Source: Teichococcus aestuarii
GTDB taxonomy: Bacteria > Pseudomonadota > Alphaproteobacteria > Acetobacterales > Acetobacteraceae
Assembly: GCF_003116135.1 (NCBI RefSeq)
Contig: NZ_PDOA01000015.1
Coordinates: 36,782-100,781, forward strand
Direction of reading: 5' to 3'
Length of the DNA stretch: 64,000 nucleotides
This document shows positions 9,109 to 19,987 of this stretch, one piece after another. The notes below the pieces were generated by a model. That model had not been told where the DNA came from. It did no database searches and saw nothing but the letters and a program-made list of their open reading frames with translations. The first letter of the stretch is position 1, and the number at the start of each line of letters is the position of its first letter. The position numbers and the translations under genes are program-made.

Positions 9109-10679
9109 CAGGCGGCGGCGTCCTGGATCTTCTGGAACAGCGGGCTGGGCGGCGGCAGCGCCACCCCCTCCGGCAGTGGCGTGGTCAGCGCCGCGAGGTC
9201 GCGCGCCCCGGCCGGCACGGCGAGCTGGTCGAGCAGCTTCTCCATGGTCTCCGGCATGAAGGGCCGCAGCACCGTGGCGAAGACGCGCAGCGCGTCGTGC
9301 AGGTGGCGCAGCACGTCGCGCATCCGCGCCAGGTCGGTCTTCTTCAGCGCCCAGGGCTGCTCGCGGGTGATGTAGCCATTGGCCTCGCGGATGGACGTGA
9401 AGATCAGCGTCAGCGCGGCGTCGAATTTCTGCTCGTTCAGCAGGGCATCGACCTTCTCCACCAGCCAGGCGGGGCTGCCGGCGGCGTCGGCATGGCCGGT
9501 GGCCGTCAGGAAGGCGGTGTCGGCTTCGGTCGGCGCCGCCACGGGCGCCGGCAGCGTGCCCTCGCAGTTGCGCTGGATCAGGCTGAGGGTGCGATTGGCG
9601 AGGTTGCCCAGCGCATCGGCCAGCTCGCCGTTCAGGCGGCCGACCAGCGCCTTGCGCTGGAAGTCGCCATCCTGGCCGAACGGCACCTCGCGCAGCAGGA
9701 AGAAGCGCACCGGGTCCAGCCCGAACTCGTCGATCAGCGCCAGGGGGTCGATGACGTTGCCGAGCGACTTGGAGATCTTCTGCCCCTCATTGGTCCACCA
9801 GCCATGGGCGAACACCCGGCGGGGCGTGGGCAGGCCGGCGGCCATCAGGAAGGCCGGCCAGTAGATGGCGTGGAACCGGAGGATATCCTTGCCGACGAAA
9901 TGAACATCCGCGGGCCAGAAGCGCCACAATGCTTCAGTTTCAGAAGGATAGCCGAGCGCGGTGATGTAGTTCGTCAGCGCGTCGAGCCACACATACATCA
10001 CATGCGCCTCGTCCCCCGGCACCTTCACGCCCCATTTGAAGGAGGTGCGGGAGATGGAGAGGTCGGTCAGGCCGCTCTTGACGAAGCTCATCACTTCGTT
10101 GCGTCGGGTCTGCGGCGCGATGAAGTCCGGGTTGGCCTCGTAGAAGGCGAGAAGCTTCTCCTGCCACTGCGACAGGCGGAAGAAGTAGGAAGGCTCCCTC
10201 ACCCACTCCACCGGCGCGCCGGTGGGGGCGAATTTCTGGCCATCCTTCTCCATGATCTCGTCCGGGCCGTAGAAGGCCTCGTCGCGCACCGCGTACCAGC
10301 CCTCGTAATGGCCGAGATAGATCTCGCCATTCGCCTCCAGCCGCTGCCACAGCGCGGCGCAGGCCCGCTTGTGGCGCTCCTCCGAGGTGCGGATGAAGTC
10401 GTCGTTGGAGTAGTTCATCCGAACGGCCAGCTCGCGGAAGCTCTGGCTCACCGTGTCGGTGAAAAGCTGCGGGTCCATGCCGCGCGCCTCGGCCGCCTTC
10501 TCCACCTTCTGCCCGTGCTCATCCGTGCCCGTCAGGAAGTGCACGTCATGGCCCGACATGCGGTGCCAGCGCGCCAGCACATCCGCCGCCAGCGAGGTGT
10601 AGGCGTGGCCTATATGCGGCTTGTCGTTGACGTAGTAGATGGGCGTGGTCAGGTAGATGGAGCGGCGCTCGCCGGTCAT
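9108..10679 (-). CDS. metG: Methionyl-tRNA synthetase
   Basis: Class I aminoacyl-tRNA synthetase of 523 aa that charges tRNA-Met. The signature HIGH (22-25) and KISKS (301-305) are present, with the WT-NEG motif before KISKS and an anticodon-binding helical domain (INEQKF region). There are no Cys-type zinc knuckles and no C-terminal EMAP domain, matching the short alphaproteobacterial form. ATG 10679 has an AGGA site 8 nt upstream, so I prefer it to the TTG at 10694. It follows holB by 11 nt. Confidence 0.96.
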   Translation of the reverse strand: MTGERRSIYLTTPIYYVNDKPHIGHAYTSLAADVLARWHRMSGHDVHFLTGTDEHGQKVEKAAEARGMDPQLFTDTVSQSFRELAVRMNYSNDDFIRTSEERHKRACAALWQRLEANGEIYLGHYEGWYAVRDEAFYGPDEIMEKDGQKFAPTGAPVEWVREPSYFFRLSQWQEKLLAFYEANPDFIAPQTRRNEVMSFVKSGLTDLSISRTSFKWGVKVPGDEAHVMYVWLDALTNYITALGYPSETEALWRFWPADVHFVGKDILRFHAIYWPAFLMAAGLPTPRRVFAHGWWTNEGQKISKSLGNVIDPLALIDEFGLDPVRFFLLREVPFGQDGDFQRKALVGRLNGELADALGNLANRTLSLIQRNCEGTLPAPVAAPTEADTAFLTATGHADAAGSPAWLVEKVDALLNEQKFDAALTLIFTSIREANGYITREQPWALKKTDLARMRDVLRHLHDALRVFATVLRPFMPETMEKLLDQLAVPAGARDLAALTTPLPEGVALPPPSPLFQKIQDAAA

Positions 10680-10690
10680 GATCAAGGTCC

Positions 10691-11700
<1,010 letters not shown>

Positions 11701-11704
<4 letters not shown>

Positions 11705-12339
11705 AGCGGCGCCCCCAGCCGCTCCCGCAGCAGGGCGGCGGCGGCCCCGGCCAGGACTTCCGGCGGCTGCGTGGCGTCCAGCACGGCGCAGCGCCCCGGC
11801 TCGGCGGCGGCGATGGCCTGGAAGCCCTCATGCACCCGGGCATGGAAATCCGCGCCCAGCCGCTCGAAACGGTCCGGCGCGCCGCGGCCGAGGGCGCGGG
11901 CCATGCCGGCCTCGGGCGGCAGGTCCAGCACCAGGGTGAGGTCCGGCGCGAAATCGCCGAGCGCCACGCGCGCCAGCCCTTCCCACACGGCGCGGTCCAG
12001 CCCATGGCCATGGCACTGGTAGGCGAGCGTGGAATCCGCGAAGCGGTCGCACACCACCCAGATGCCGGCCTCCAGCGCGGGGCGGATGGTCTTGGCCAGA
12101 TGCTCCCGCCGCGCGGCGAACATCAGCATGGCCTCGGCCACCGGGTCCCAGGCGATGTCGCCGCCCAGCATCAGGCCGCGCAGCAGCTCGGCGCCGGGCG
12201 CGCCGCCCGGCTCGCGGGTGCGCAGCACGGGCAGCCCGGCGGCGGCGAGGCGGGCGGCCAGGGCACGCGCCAGGGTGGTCTTGCCGGCCCCTTCCCCGCC
12301 CTCCAGCGTGATGAAGACGCCGGGTTCGACCCTCCCCAC
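11701..12339 (-). CDS. tmk: Thymidylate kinase
   Basis: Phosphorylates dTMP to dTDP. The protein has 212 aa, with P-loop EGGEGAGKTT (13-22), the DR motif in VVCDRFADST, and the LID region. The GTG start at 12339 lies one base after the stop of the carboxypeptidase gene, and its 3' end overlaps holB by 4 nt. No strong ribosome site precedes the start, so coupling to upstream translation is likely. Confidence 0.95.
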
Positions 12340-12340
12340 C

Positions 12341-13552
12341 TCAGCCCGAGACCATGCGCGAGATCACCGCCGGGATGCGCGGGATCAGGCCGAGCCTGCC
12401 GACATCGGCCCCCGCGTAGAGCGGCATCACCATGGGCGGCACGCCCTGCCCGGCAATGTCGAGCTGGCCCACCTCCTGCCCCTTGGCGATCGGCGCCGGA
12501 ATCGGCCCGTTGTAGCGCAGCGTCACCTGCAGGTTGCGGCGCCACTGGCGCGGCAGGGTCAGCACCAGGTCCTTGCCGCCCACCAGCGGCACGGTCGGCG
12601 CCTCGCCCAGATAGACCGGCGCGGCCTCCACCGTGTCGGCGGCGCGGAACAGCACCACGTTCTCGAACTCGCGGAAGCCCCACTCGATCAGCCGCTCGGA
12701 TTCCTCGCCGCGCGCGCGCATCGAGGGCAGGCCGTTCACCACCAGGATCAGCCGGCGCTCGCCGCGCTTGGCCGTGCCGGTCAGGCCGTAGCCGGCATCC
12801 TCGGTGTGGCCGGTCTTGAGGCCATCGGCGCCGGGGACGCGGCCGAGCAGCGGGTTGCGGTTCTCCTGGTTGATGTCGTTCCAGCGGAAGGCGCGCTCGC
12901 TGTAGATGCTGTAGTGGTCCGGGAAGTCGTGGATCAGGCGGGAGGCCAGGATGGCGAGGTCCCGGCAGGTCATGCGGTGCTCGGGGTCGGGCCAGCCGGT
13001 GGCGTTGCGGAAGTTGCTGTCCTTCAGCCCGATGCGCCTGCCGTACTCGTTCAGCAGCTCGGCGAATTGCTGCTCGCTGCCGCTGATCGCCTCGGCCAGT
13101 ACCACGCAGGCGTCGTTGCCCGACTGGATGATGACGCCGCGCGCCAGATCCTCGACCTTGATGCTGCTGCCCAGCTCGACGAACATCTTCGAGCCGCCCA
13201 TGCGCCAGGCGCGCTCGCTCACCGGCAGGGCCTGGTCGGGGCGCAGCCGGCCCTGCTTCAGCATGTCGAAGACCACATACATGGTCATTAGCTTCGACAT
13301 GGAGGAAGGCGGCATACGCTCGTCCGCGTTCTTCTCCAGCAGCACGGCGCCGGTGTCGGCGTCCACGAGCAGCGCCTGGCGGGCGATGGTGTCCACCGGG
13401 CCGAGGGGCGTGCTGGCGGGCGAGGTCGGCGGCCCGGCGGGCGCGGCGGCGCGGCCGGCGGGGCGGCGCTGCTGCGCCAGGCCAGGCGTGGCGAGCGGGC
13501 CGGCGGCCAGGACCGCGGCGGCACCGCCCAGCAGTTCGCGGCGAAGCGGCAT
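12341..13552 (-). CDS. D-alanyl-D-alanine carboxypeptidase (PBP5/6 type)
   Basis: Periplasmic peptidoglycan carboxypeptidase of 403 aa. The penicillin-binding motifs are SMSK (84-87), SGN (SGNDAC) and KTG (LKTGHTEDAG). An N-terminal signal begins MPLRRELLGG and ends near LAQ; its twin Arg resembles a weak Tat signal. A C-terminal beta domain follows. ATG 13552 has a GAGGAG site 8 nt upstream; the in-frame ATG at 13594 would add non-signal residues. A Pro/Ala-rich linker follows the signal. It heads a run that continues into tmk, holB and metG. Confidence 0.92.
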   Translation of the reverse strand: MPLRRELLGGAAAVLAAGPLATPGLAQQRRPAGRAAAPAGPPTSPASTPLGPVDTIARQALLVDADTGAVLLEKNADERMPPSSMSKLMTMYVVFDMLKQGRLRPDQALPVSERAWRMGGSKMFVELGSSIKVEDLARGVIIQSGNDACVVLAEAISGSEQQFAELLNEYGRRIGLKDSNFRNATGWPDPEHRMTCRDLAILASRLIHDFPDHYSIYSERAFRWNDINQENRNPLLGRVPGADGLKTGHTEDAGYGLTGTAKRGERRLILVVNGLPSMRARGEESERLIEWGFREFENVVLFRAADTVEAAPVYLGEAPTVPLVGGKDLVLTLPRQWRRNLQVTLRYNGPIPAPIAKGQEVGQLDIAGQGVPPMVMPLYAGADVGRLGLIPRIPAVISRMVSG

Positions 13553-13611
13553 CGCGGAAATCTCCTCGTTCAGTCTGGAGCTGCGGTGGACCACGGCCTG
13601 CGGGCAGGCCG

Positions 13612-14541
13612 CTAGTCGATCAGGATACGGGCATCGGATACGCCCGAACGGAGTGCCCGCTCAAGGGCTGTATCCGCCTCGGCGACGGTTGCAAAGGGGC
13701 CAAGGCGGACCCGGTATTCCGGCCGCCCCGGGCGGCCCGTGCCTTCCACCCGCGCGCCGATGCGCGTCGCCTGCCGCTGCGCGTCGGCACGGCTGAGGAA
13801 GGTGCTGGCCTGCAGGTAGAGCCGCCCCGGTCGGGCGGGGCCCTGCCACAGGGTCTCCGGCAGGCGCTCGGGCGGCGGCGCCGGCGGCGCCTCCTCCGGG
13901 GTAGTGGCAACGGCCCCGCCGGAGAGGGCGCGCAGGGGCGCCGCGCGGCTGCCGGGCGGCGGCGCCAGCGCCTCGCTCTGCACCGGCCCGCGCGGCGCGG
14001 CGGCGATCTCCAGCCGCGTGCCCTCCGGCTGCGGCAGCGCGGCGGCGAGGCGGCGGGAGGGCTCGGCCTCGATGGCCAGCGCCACCTGCGCCGTGCCGCC
14101 TTCCGGCACGCCGAGCAGCGCGGCGGCGCGGCGGGACAGCTCCAGCACACGCCCCGGCCGGGCCGGGCCGCGGTCATTCGCGCGGACCAGGATCTCGCGC
14201 CCCGTCTCCAGGTTGGTGACGCGCAGGATGGCGGGGAGCTGCACGGTGCGGTGCGCCGCCATCAGCAGGCCAGGGTCGTGGGTCTCGCCATTGGCGGTGC
14301 GGCGGCCGGCGCGGGCATCGGCCGCCACCACGGCGAGGCCGGTCTCGCGCAGGGTGAAATCCTCGCGCGGGTAGGACCAGACGCCGCCCATCGCATAGGG
14401 CTCGCCCACCGTGTAGCGCGGCTGCGCGGCACTGGCCGGCGGCGGTGGCGGCCGCACGCAGGCCGAGGCCAGCAGCGGCAGCACCGCCGCCAGCAGCGCG
14501 CCGCGCGCGGCGGCGCCCCCTCGCCTTCCCCCGCCGCTCAC
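13612..14541 (-). CDS. rlpA: RlpA-family lipoprotein with SPOR domain
   Basis: Predicted outer-membrane lipoprotein of 309 aa that acts on denuded septal glycan strands. The N-terminal signal ends in LLASAC, a lipobox-like site. The double-psi beta-barrel has TANGETHDPGLLMAAHRT and VRANDRGP, the latter holding the catalytic-type Asp. A Pro/Ala linker leads to a C-terminal SPOR domain (LYLQASTFLSRADAQ to the end) that binds septal peptidoglycan. The GTG start at 14541 overlaps the transglycosylase stop (GTGA). The frame stays open for 791 codons upstream, but that part is antisense to the next genes. Confidence 0.85.
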   Translation of the reverse strand: MSGGGRRGGAAARGALLAAVLPLLASACVRPPPPPASAAQPRYTVGEPYAMGGVWSYPREDFTLRETGLAVVAADARAGRRTANGETHDPGLLMAAHRTVQLPAILRVTNLETGREILVRANDRGPARPGRVLELSRRAAALLGVPEGGTAQVALAIEAEPSRRLAAALPQPEGTRLEIAAAPRGPVQSEALAPPPGSRAAPLRALSGGAVATTPEEAPPAPPPERLPETLWQGPARPGRLYLQASTFLSRADAQRQATRIGARVEGTGRPGRPEYRVRLGPFATVAEADTALERALRSGVSDARILID

Positions 14542-15509
14542 GCCACCCGGTCGGAGAGCATGCCGACCACCAGCGCGTAGTAGTCGGAGGGGTTGTAGCG
14601 GCGGATGACGTTGAAGTTCTGGTAGACAGCGAAGGCCTGCCCGCCCGCCCCGCCCGGCAGCAGGATGGAAGTCGGCATGTCGAGCGGCGGCAGCGCCGTG
14701 CCGTCGGCGGCGGTGACACCCAGGCGAAGCCACTCGCGCAGCGGCTTGCGGGTGGAGCGCCCGGCCAGGGCGGCGTCGAAGCCCGCCGGCACCAGCACCT
14801 CGCGGCCCCAGCGCTCCGTTTCGTCCCAGCCGCTGCGGCCGAGATAGTTGGCGATGGAGCCCAGCGCATCCGCCCGGTTGTCCCAGATGTCGCGGCGGCC
14901 GTCGCCGTCGAAATCCACCGCCAGCCGCTCGAAGCTGGTGGGCATGAACTGCGGGTGGCCCATGGCGCCGGCGTAGCTGCCGCGCATCCGCTCCGGCGCC
15001 ACGTCGCCGCGCTCCAGGATGCTCAGCGCGGCCATCAGCTCGGCGCGGAAGAAGGCGCTGCGGCGGCCATCCCAGGCCAGCGTGGCGAGCGCCTCGATGG
15101 TGTTGTAGTTGCCGGTGAAGCCGCCATAGTTCGTCTCCAGCCCCCACACCGCCACGACGATGCGCGGCGAGACGCGGAAGCGCGTGGCGATGGCGTCCAG
15201 CAGCGTCGCGTTCTCGGCATAGGCCTGGCGGCCGCGCTCGACCCGCTGGGCGGTGATGCGGCCGTCGCGGTACTGTTCCCAGGTCAGGGTGAACTCGGGC
15301 TGGCGGCGGTCGAGCTCCAGCACCTTTTCGTTGGGGCGGATGTTGGCGAAGGCCCGCTGCAGCGTGGCCTGGGACACGCCGGCGCCCCGGGCCTCGCTGG
15401 CGACGCCCTGTAGGAAGGCGTCGAAGCTGGCCGTGGCGGCATGGGCCGCGCCGCCGGAGAGGACGGAGAGCGCGGCGACTCGGGTCAGCAGGGTGCGGCG
15501 GTTCAGCAT
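14538..15509 (-). CDS. Lytic murein transglycosylase, MltB-like
   Basis: Cleaves the MurNAc-GlcNAc bond in peptidoglycan. The protein has 323 aa: signal MLNRRTLLTRVAALSVLSGG ending near AHA, then the SLT_2 domain with the catalytic Glu in VWGLETNYGGF, the substrate-loop GAMGHPQFMPTSF, and the FDGDGRRDIWDN metal-like loop. A Cys lipobox is absent, so it is probably soluble in the periplasm. The C-terminal region ends NVIRRYNPSDYYALVVG, as in MltB relatives. Coupled to rlpA by GTGA overlap. Confidence 0.9.
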   Translation of the reverse strand: MLNRRTLLTRVAALSVLSGGAAHAATASFDAFLQGVASEARGAGVSQATLQRAFANIRPNEKVLELDRRQPEFTLTWEQYRDGRITAQRVERGRQAYAENATLLDAIATRFRVSPRIVVAVWGLETNYGGFTGNYNTIEALATLAWDGRRSAFFRAELMAALSILERGDVAPERMRGSYAGAMGHPQFMPTSFERLAVDFDGDGRRDIWDNRADALGSIANYLGRSGWDETERWGREVLVPAGFDAALAGRSTRKPLREWLRLGVTAADGTALPPLDMPTSILLPGGAGGQAFAVYQNFNVIRRYNPSDYYALVVGMLSDRVA

Positions 15510-15574
15510 GGGGGAGAGGTGCCACGACCGGCGCCCGCCCTGCAACCGCTGGTGGGCCCCCGGCCGCGCACGGA

Positions 15575-16588
15575 TCAGAACCGGAACGAGACGCTGAGCG
15601 AGCCGAAGCTCTGCACGCCTTCCTGCCCGTAGAATTCCTCCGAGCGCCAGACCTGCGTGTAGGCGAAGCGCATGCCGCGCCAGAGCACCGCCACGCCGGC
15701 CTGCGCGTCGCCCACCAGGATGCGCTTGTCCACGCTGCGGCTTTCGCGCCAGGTGTTGCCGTCGAGGAAGATGTCGCGGGCGATGGCGCGGCCATCGAGC
15801 CCGGCGAAGACATACCAGCCGAAATCCTGGCGCGGCTGGAAGGAGGCGCTGCCGGCCAGCGCCGGGCGGATGCGCGGCGGCCCGAAATCCGCCTCCAGCC
15901 CCTGCCCCAGCCGCAGCACCCCGCCCGCGGCGGCATAGGTCTGAACATTGCCCAGGCTGATGGTGGCCGAGGGGATGGCCTCGACATCGATCCCGCCGAT
16001 CTGGCCGAGCGGCATGCGCCACTTGCGCTCGTACAGCGCGGTGATGGCCGGCTCGTCCTTCAGCTGGGAGCGCCAGCCATTGGTCTGATCGATGTTGATG
16101 ATGTCGTGATAGTTGTTCTGCACGAACTCGCCGAGCGCCGAGGGGCCGACCACGCCGAGCTGCAGCTCGAACAGGTTGGCGGTGTATTCGGAGATCCGCG
16201 ACAGCGAGGCGGCGCCGTAGAGATAGGCGGCGTAGGGCCGGTCGCGCGGGTCCGGGGCCACCCGCTCGGTGTCCTTCGGCGTGTAGATGCTCTGGCCGAA
16301 GGCCAGGCCCCAGCGCAGCGTGCCCGGGCCCATCAGCCAGCCCAGCCGGTCGTTCAGCCAGTCGAGCGGCCCCGGCAGGTCGGCCGAGGGGGAGCGCCAG
16401 GCGAACTGGAAGCCGTTGGTGTAGTAGCGGTCGCTGCCGCCGAACATGTCGTTCTCGAGGGCGAAGTTCAGCGTGCCCTTCGGGTCCGGCGGCGGCGCCT
16501 GGTCGCCGGGGATGCCCTGCGCCATGGCCGGGCCCGAGGCGCCCATGGCCAGCAACAGCAGAAGGGTCGGCGATCGGCGGGCGCGCAT
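15575..16588 (-). CDS. LpxR-type lipid A deacylase (DUF2219), outer membrane
   Basis: Outer-membrane beta-barrel of 337 aa. The signal peptide ends near AMAQG. Family markers are [16 protein letters not shown] and [10 protein letters not shown], together with a C terminus of alternating aromatic strands ending in Phe (SVSFRF), a usual assembly signal. LpxR removes the 3'-acyloxyacyl group from lipid A and needs Ca; the Asn/Asp-rich N-terminal motif fits that site. The ATG at 16588 has AAGGAA 8 nt upstream. An upstream extension to 16909 is rejected because it runs over the mcp promoter and start. It is divergent from mcp. Confidence 0.8.
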   Translation of the reverse strand: MRARRSPTLLLLLAMGASGPAMAQGIPGDQAPPPDPKGTLNFALENDMFGGSDRYYTNGFQFAWRSPSADLPGPLDWLNDRLGWLMGPGTLRWGLAFGQSIYTPKDTERVAPDPRDRPYAAYLYGAASLSRISEYTANLFELQLGVVGPSALGEFVQNNYHDIINIDQTNGWRSQLKDEPAITALYERKWRMPLGQIGGIDVEAIPSATISLGNVQTYAAAGGVLRLGQGLEADFGPPRIRPALAGSASFQPRQDFGWYVFAGLDGRAIARDIFLDGNTWRESRSVDKRILVGDAQAGVAVLWRGMRFAYTQVWRSEEFYGQEGVQSFGSLSVSFRF

Positions 16589-16675
16589 GCGGAGTTCCTT
16601 GCTCGCGGCGGCGGAGAGGCCGCGCCGCCGGGACGAATCGTGCCGCGCCGCGGGGCCGGGCGAAGCCGAGGCAGG

Positions 16676-16723
16676 GGTTGTGGCGAGGCACAACCGAAGC
16701 TGCAAGTTGCGTTTTATTGCAGC
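16676..16723. promoter_or_regulatory. two inverted repeats in the lpxR/mcp divergent spacer
   Basis: GGTTGTG (16676-16682) mirrors CACAACC (16689-16695) with a 6-nt spacer, and GCTGCAA (16699-16705) mirrors TTGCAGC (16717-16723) with an 11-nt spacer. Both are perfect 7-bp arms in the 277-nt gap between the lpxR-type gene and mcp. They may be operators or transcript hairpins; no matching regulator gene is adjacent. Confidence 0.4.
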
Positions 16724-16865
16724 AATGGAGAGGGCGCGCGCCCTGCCCGCCCCGCCGCCCGTCCCGCCGCCCGCTCCACCGGTCGAGGCACCACGCGGCA
16801 GTCTTTGTTCATCATCGGGCCACAGGATGGAGGCTCCAAGCAGCCTGGATGAGGTTGAGGCGCCC

Positions 16866-18536
16866 ATGTCCATTCGTAACCGCATTCTCGCCACCATGGC
16901 GTTCATCATGCTCTGCTTCGTCGGGCTCGGCGGCTTCGCCCTCCAGCGGCTGACCGCCGTTCAGGCCGAGGTGGAGCAGATGGCCGACAACTGGCTGCCC
17001 AGTATCAATCTCATCAACGAGGCGCAGAAGGACGCCCTCACCCTGCGCACGCATATCCTGCGGCACGTCATGGTGACAGAGGACGACAAGATCCGTGAGG
17101 CGGACGGCCTCATCGCTCAGTCCCGCGCCGACGTTGAGAAATTCTTCGTGCAATACGCGCCGATGGTGACCGGCCCGCAGGAAGCGGCGCTGGCCGCGGC
17201 GGTGCGGAACGAGTGGAATACCTATCTCGGGCTCTCCGACGCCACGCTGGCGCTGAGCCGCGCGCAGCGGAAGGACGAGGCTACCCGGCAGCTCAATGGC
17301 CCGAACCGCGAGGCCTTCCAGCGCTTCCTGGCCGCGGATGAGAAGCTCATCGAGTTCAACCAGAAGGGCGCCGAGACCAGCAGCGTCACGGCACGCCGCA
17401 CCGTCACCATGGCGGCCTGGATCATCGGCATCGCCGGCCTGCTCGGAATCGCGGTGCTGTCCCTGATCGGGCTGTCGCTGGTCCGCGGCATCTGCAGCCC
17501 CGTCGCCCGGCTGACGGAGACCATGCGGCGCATGACCGGCGGCGCGCTCGACGCGCCGGTGGCGGACCAGGAGCGGACGGATGAGATCGGCAGCATGGCC
17601 AAGGCGCTGGAGGTGTTCCGCGCCAAGGTGCAGGAGGGCGAGCGGCTCGCCGCGGAGCAGGCGCGGGCGGACCAGAAGGCGCGGGAGCGCGCCGCCCGGC
17701 TGGAGAAGCTGGTGACCCGCTTCGGCCAGGACGCCGGCCAGGCCCTGGAGACCCTGCGCGGCGCCGCCGAGCGGATGCGCGGCAGCTCGGGCGAGATGAG
17801 CCAGGCGGCCCATGCCTCGGCCCAGCTCACCAGCACCCTCAGCCACGCCTCCGAGGAAGCCTCCAGCAACGCCCAGACCGCCGCCGCCGCGACCGAGGAG
17901 CTGACCGCCTCGATCGGCGAGATCACCCGCCAGGTCAGCCGCTCGGCCGAGGTGTCCCGCCGCGCCGTGGCGGAAACCCAGCGCACCGAGCACACGATGC
18001 GCGAGCTGGCCGGCACCGCCAACAAGATCGGCGATGTGGTGCGGCTGATCGCCGACATCGCCGGGCAGACCAACCTGCTGGCGCTGAACGCCACCATCGA
18101 GGCGGCGCGGGCCGGCGAGGCCGGCAAGGGCTTCGCCGTGGTAGCCTCCGAGGTGAAGAACCTCGCCAGCCAGACCGCCAAGGCCACCGAGGAGATCAGC
18201 CAGCAGGTGAGCGCCATCCAGGGCGCCACGGGCCAGGCGGTGGAGGCCATCAACAGCATCGCCGGCGTGGTGGCGGAGATCGACCAGACTGCCGCCGCCA
18301 TCGCCGCCGCCGTCGAGGAGCAGGGCGCGGCGACCCAGGAGATCGCCCGCAACATCGCCGGCTCCGCCGAGGCCGCCGCCTCCGTCTCGCGCGAGACGAA
18401 TGTGGTGCGCAACGCCGCCGAGGTCAGCGGCCGCACCGCCGGCGTTGTGCAGACCACATCCGCCGAGGTGAGCGACACGACCGGCCGGCTGCGCGGGCAG
18501 GTGGAGCAGTTCCTCAGCGAGGTGCGGGCCGCGTAA
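16866..18536 (+). CDS. Methyl-accepting chemotaxis protein
   Basis: Transmembrane chemoreceptor of 556 aa. TM1 is at 10-27 and a four-helix-bundle periplasmic domain at about 30-180. TM2 is 181-206 and HAMP 207-258. The cytoplasmic signalling tip [30 protein letters not shown] is nearly invariant for CheA/CheW contact. Helices on both sides carry Glu/Gln-Ala pairs that could be methylated. No C-terminal pentapeptide for CheR is present. ATG 16866 follows TTGAGG by 7 nt. No che genes are in the window, so it is an orphan receptor; the ligand is unknown. Confidence 0.93.
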   Translation: MSIRNRILATMAFIMLCFVGLGGFALQRLTAVQAEVEQMADNWLPSINLINEAQKDALTLRTHILRHVMVTEDDKIREADGLIAQSRADVEKFFVQYAPMVTGPQEAALAAAVRNEWNTYLGLSDATLALSRAQRKDEATRQLNGPNREAFQRFLAADEKLIEFNQKGAETSSVTARRTVTMAAWIIGIAGLLGIAVLSLIGLSLVRGICSPVARLTETMRRMTGGALDAPVADQERTDEIGSMAKALEVFRAKVQEGERLAAEQARADQKARERAARLEKLVTRFGQDAGQALETLRGAAERMRGSSGEMSQAAHASAQLTSTLSHASEEASSNAQTAAAATEELTASIGEITRQVSRSAEVSRRAVAETQRTEHTMRELAGTANKIGDVVRLIADIAGQTNLLALNATIEAARAGEAGKGFAVVASEVKNLASQTAKATEEISQQVSAIQGATGQAVEAINSIAGVVAEIDQTAAAIAAAVEEQGAATQEIARNIAGSAEAAASVSRETNVVRNAAEVSGRTAGVVQTTSAEVSDTTGRLRGQVEQFLSEVRAA

Positions 18537-18590
18537 CCCCTCGACCGGGCAGGCCGAAACGGCTATCGGGGCCGCACGCGCCGGCCCTGC

Positions 18591-18680
18591 GGATGGATGG
18601 CCGAGTGGTTTAAGGCAGCGGTCTTGAAAACCGCCGTGGGGGCAACCTCACCGTGGGTTCGAATCCCACTCCATCCGCCA
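18591..18680 (+). tRNA. tRNA-Ser (anticodon UGA)
   Basis: A 90-nt class II tRNA. Acceptor arms GGATGGA (18591-18597) and TCCATCC pair; the anticodon loop CTTGAAA has TGA at 18625-18627. A long variable arm is present, and the T arm is GTGGG-TTCGAAT-CCCAC. CCA is encoded at 18678-18680. The 3' third overlaps, in antisense, the 3' end of the MFS gene. Confidence 0.97.
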
Positions 18681-19922
18681 TCGGCGCTGGCCTGCCAGGA
18701 AAGCGCCGATCGCCGCCGCCTGCACCAGGGCGGCGAGCAGGAACAACGCCTCCCCCCGCTCCGCCACGCCCCGCAGCAGCCCGAAGATGGCGGGCGCGAA
18801 GGCATAGCAGGCCTGGCCCGTGGCCACGATCCACGGCACCACGCGCCGCGCATCCTGCGCAGTGAACTCGCCCTGCGCGATCAGGGGCGGCAGCGAGGTG
18901 GCATTGCCGATGCCGAGGCCGAACAGCGCCAGGCCGAGCAGCAGGCCCGGCAGCACCCAGGCGCCGCCGCCCGCCACGGCCGCCAGCAGGAGCAGCGAGC
19001 CGGCCAGCTGCACGGCATGGCTGAGGCAGGCCACATGGCGCCGGTCCGCCCAGGCCGGCATCCACCAGCCCACCGCGCTGCGGCCGAGGATGGCCGCCAG
19101 CGTGGCACCGCCCATCGCCAGCCCGGCCGCGGCGCCGAGGGCCGGCACCAGCAGCGAGAACAGGTGCGCCAGCAGGCCGATCTGCGCGAACAGGCCCAGC
19201 GCCATGCCCGCCGCCAGGGTGAGGAGGCGGCGGTCGCGCCAGGGCGGGCCGGCGGGCAGCGGGCGCGCCGCCGGCGCGGCGGCGGCCGGGGCGGGCATGG
19301 CGGCGGCCTCGCCATCGGGGTGCTGGCCCAGGCCCTCGGGCGTGCGCGTGAAGACCAGCGCCGCCAGCAGGCCGACCACCGGCAGCATGACGGCCCCCAC
19401 CGCCAGCGCCGCCAGGGGAAAGCCGAGGCCGCCGATCAGCGCCGCCCAGAGCGGGGAGAACACCACGCCGCCCAGGCTGGCGCCGTTGTAGGCCAGGCCG
19501 AGCGCCGCCGGGCGGCGGCGTTCGAACCAGGGGGCGACCAGGGCGTTCACCGCCGCCGCCCCCATCGCCACCCAGCCCGTGCCGCTGGCCAGCGCGGCGG
19601 CGAAGAGCTGCCACGGCGCTGCCGCGACGGCCCAGCCCAGCACGCCGAAGCCCAGCAGGCCGGCACCAAGGCTGGTGACCAGCGGCACGCCCAGCGCGCG
19701 GTAGAGCCGGGGCAGGTTGGCCACCACCGCGGCGCCCACCAGGAAATGCACCGTGACCGCCGCCGAAACCAGCTCCACCGGCCAGCCGGTGCGCGCCACC
19801 ACCGCGTGCAGGAAGACCGGCGGCCCGTAGAAGCCGACGCCCCAGCCGAAGGCCGCCAGCACGAAGGTGGCCGCCACCACGCGCCAGCCGAAGAATGGTG
19901 GGGAGGATGCAGGGGTGGTCAT
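18648..19922 (-). CDS. MFS transporter
   Basis: Major facilitator of 424 aa with about 12 hydrophobic segments in two halves joined by an Ala/Pro-rich cytoplasmic loop (about 205-235). Substrate unknown. ATG 19922 is chosen because the first helix (FGWRVVAATFVLAAFG) follows it; the frame upstream to 20015 is not membrane-like. The gene reads into tRNA-Ser from the other side: its last eight codons (MEWDSNPR) are the antisense of the tRNA T arm and acceptor, and its stop lies in the tRNA variable arm. The chromosomal end is therefore fixed by the tRNA sequence. It is divergent from an ArsR-type regulator that may control it. Confidence 0.85.
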   Translation of the reverse strand: MTTPASSPPFFGWRVVAATFVLAAFGWGVGFYGPPVFLHAVVARTGWPVELVSAAVTVHFLVGAAVVANLPRLYRALGVPLVTSLGAGLLGFGVLGWAVAAAPWQLFAAALASGTGWVAMGAAAVNALVAPWFERRRPAALGLAYNGASLGGVVFSPLWAALIGGLGFPLAALAVGAVMLPVVGLLAALVFTRTPEGLGQHPDGEAAAMPAPAAAAPAARPLPAGPPWRDRRLLTLAAGMALGLFAQIGLLAHLFSLLVPALGAAAGLAMGGATLAAILGRSAVGWWMPAWADRRHVACLSHAVQLAGSLLLLAAVAGGGAWVLPGLLLGLALFGLGIGNATSLPPLIAQGEFTAQDARRVVPWIVATGQACYAFAPAIFGLLRGVAERGEALFLLAALVQAAAIGAFLAGQRRWRMEWDSNPR

Positions 19923-19987
19923 GCGGGTGCTCCGTCGGGAAGGGCCGGGCTGGAAAGCCTGGCATGGCTTATGCCGGCACGGCGCCC

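Noticed and set aside
13612..15987. 791-codon frame ending in rlpA
   Set aside because: The upstream part is the wrong frame of two other genes; a GTG at 14541 with lipobox gives a sensible RlpA.
14538..16691. 717-codon frame covering the transglycosylase and lpxR-type gene
   Set aside because: Only the last 323 codons match a family; the rest is the wrong frame of the lpxR-type gene.
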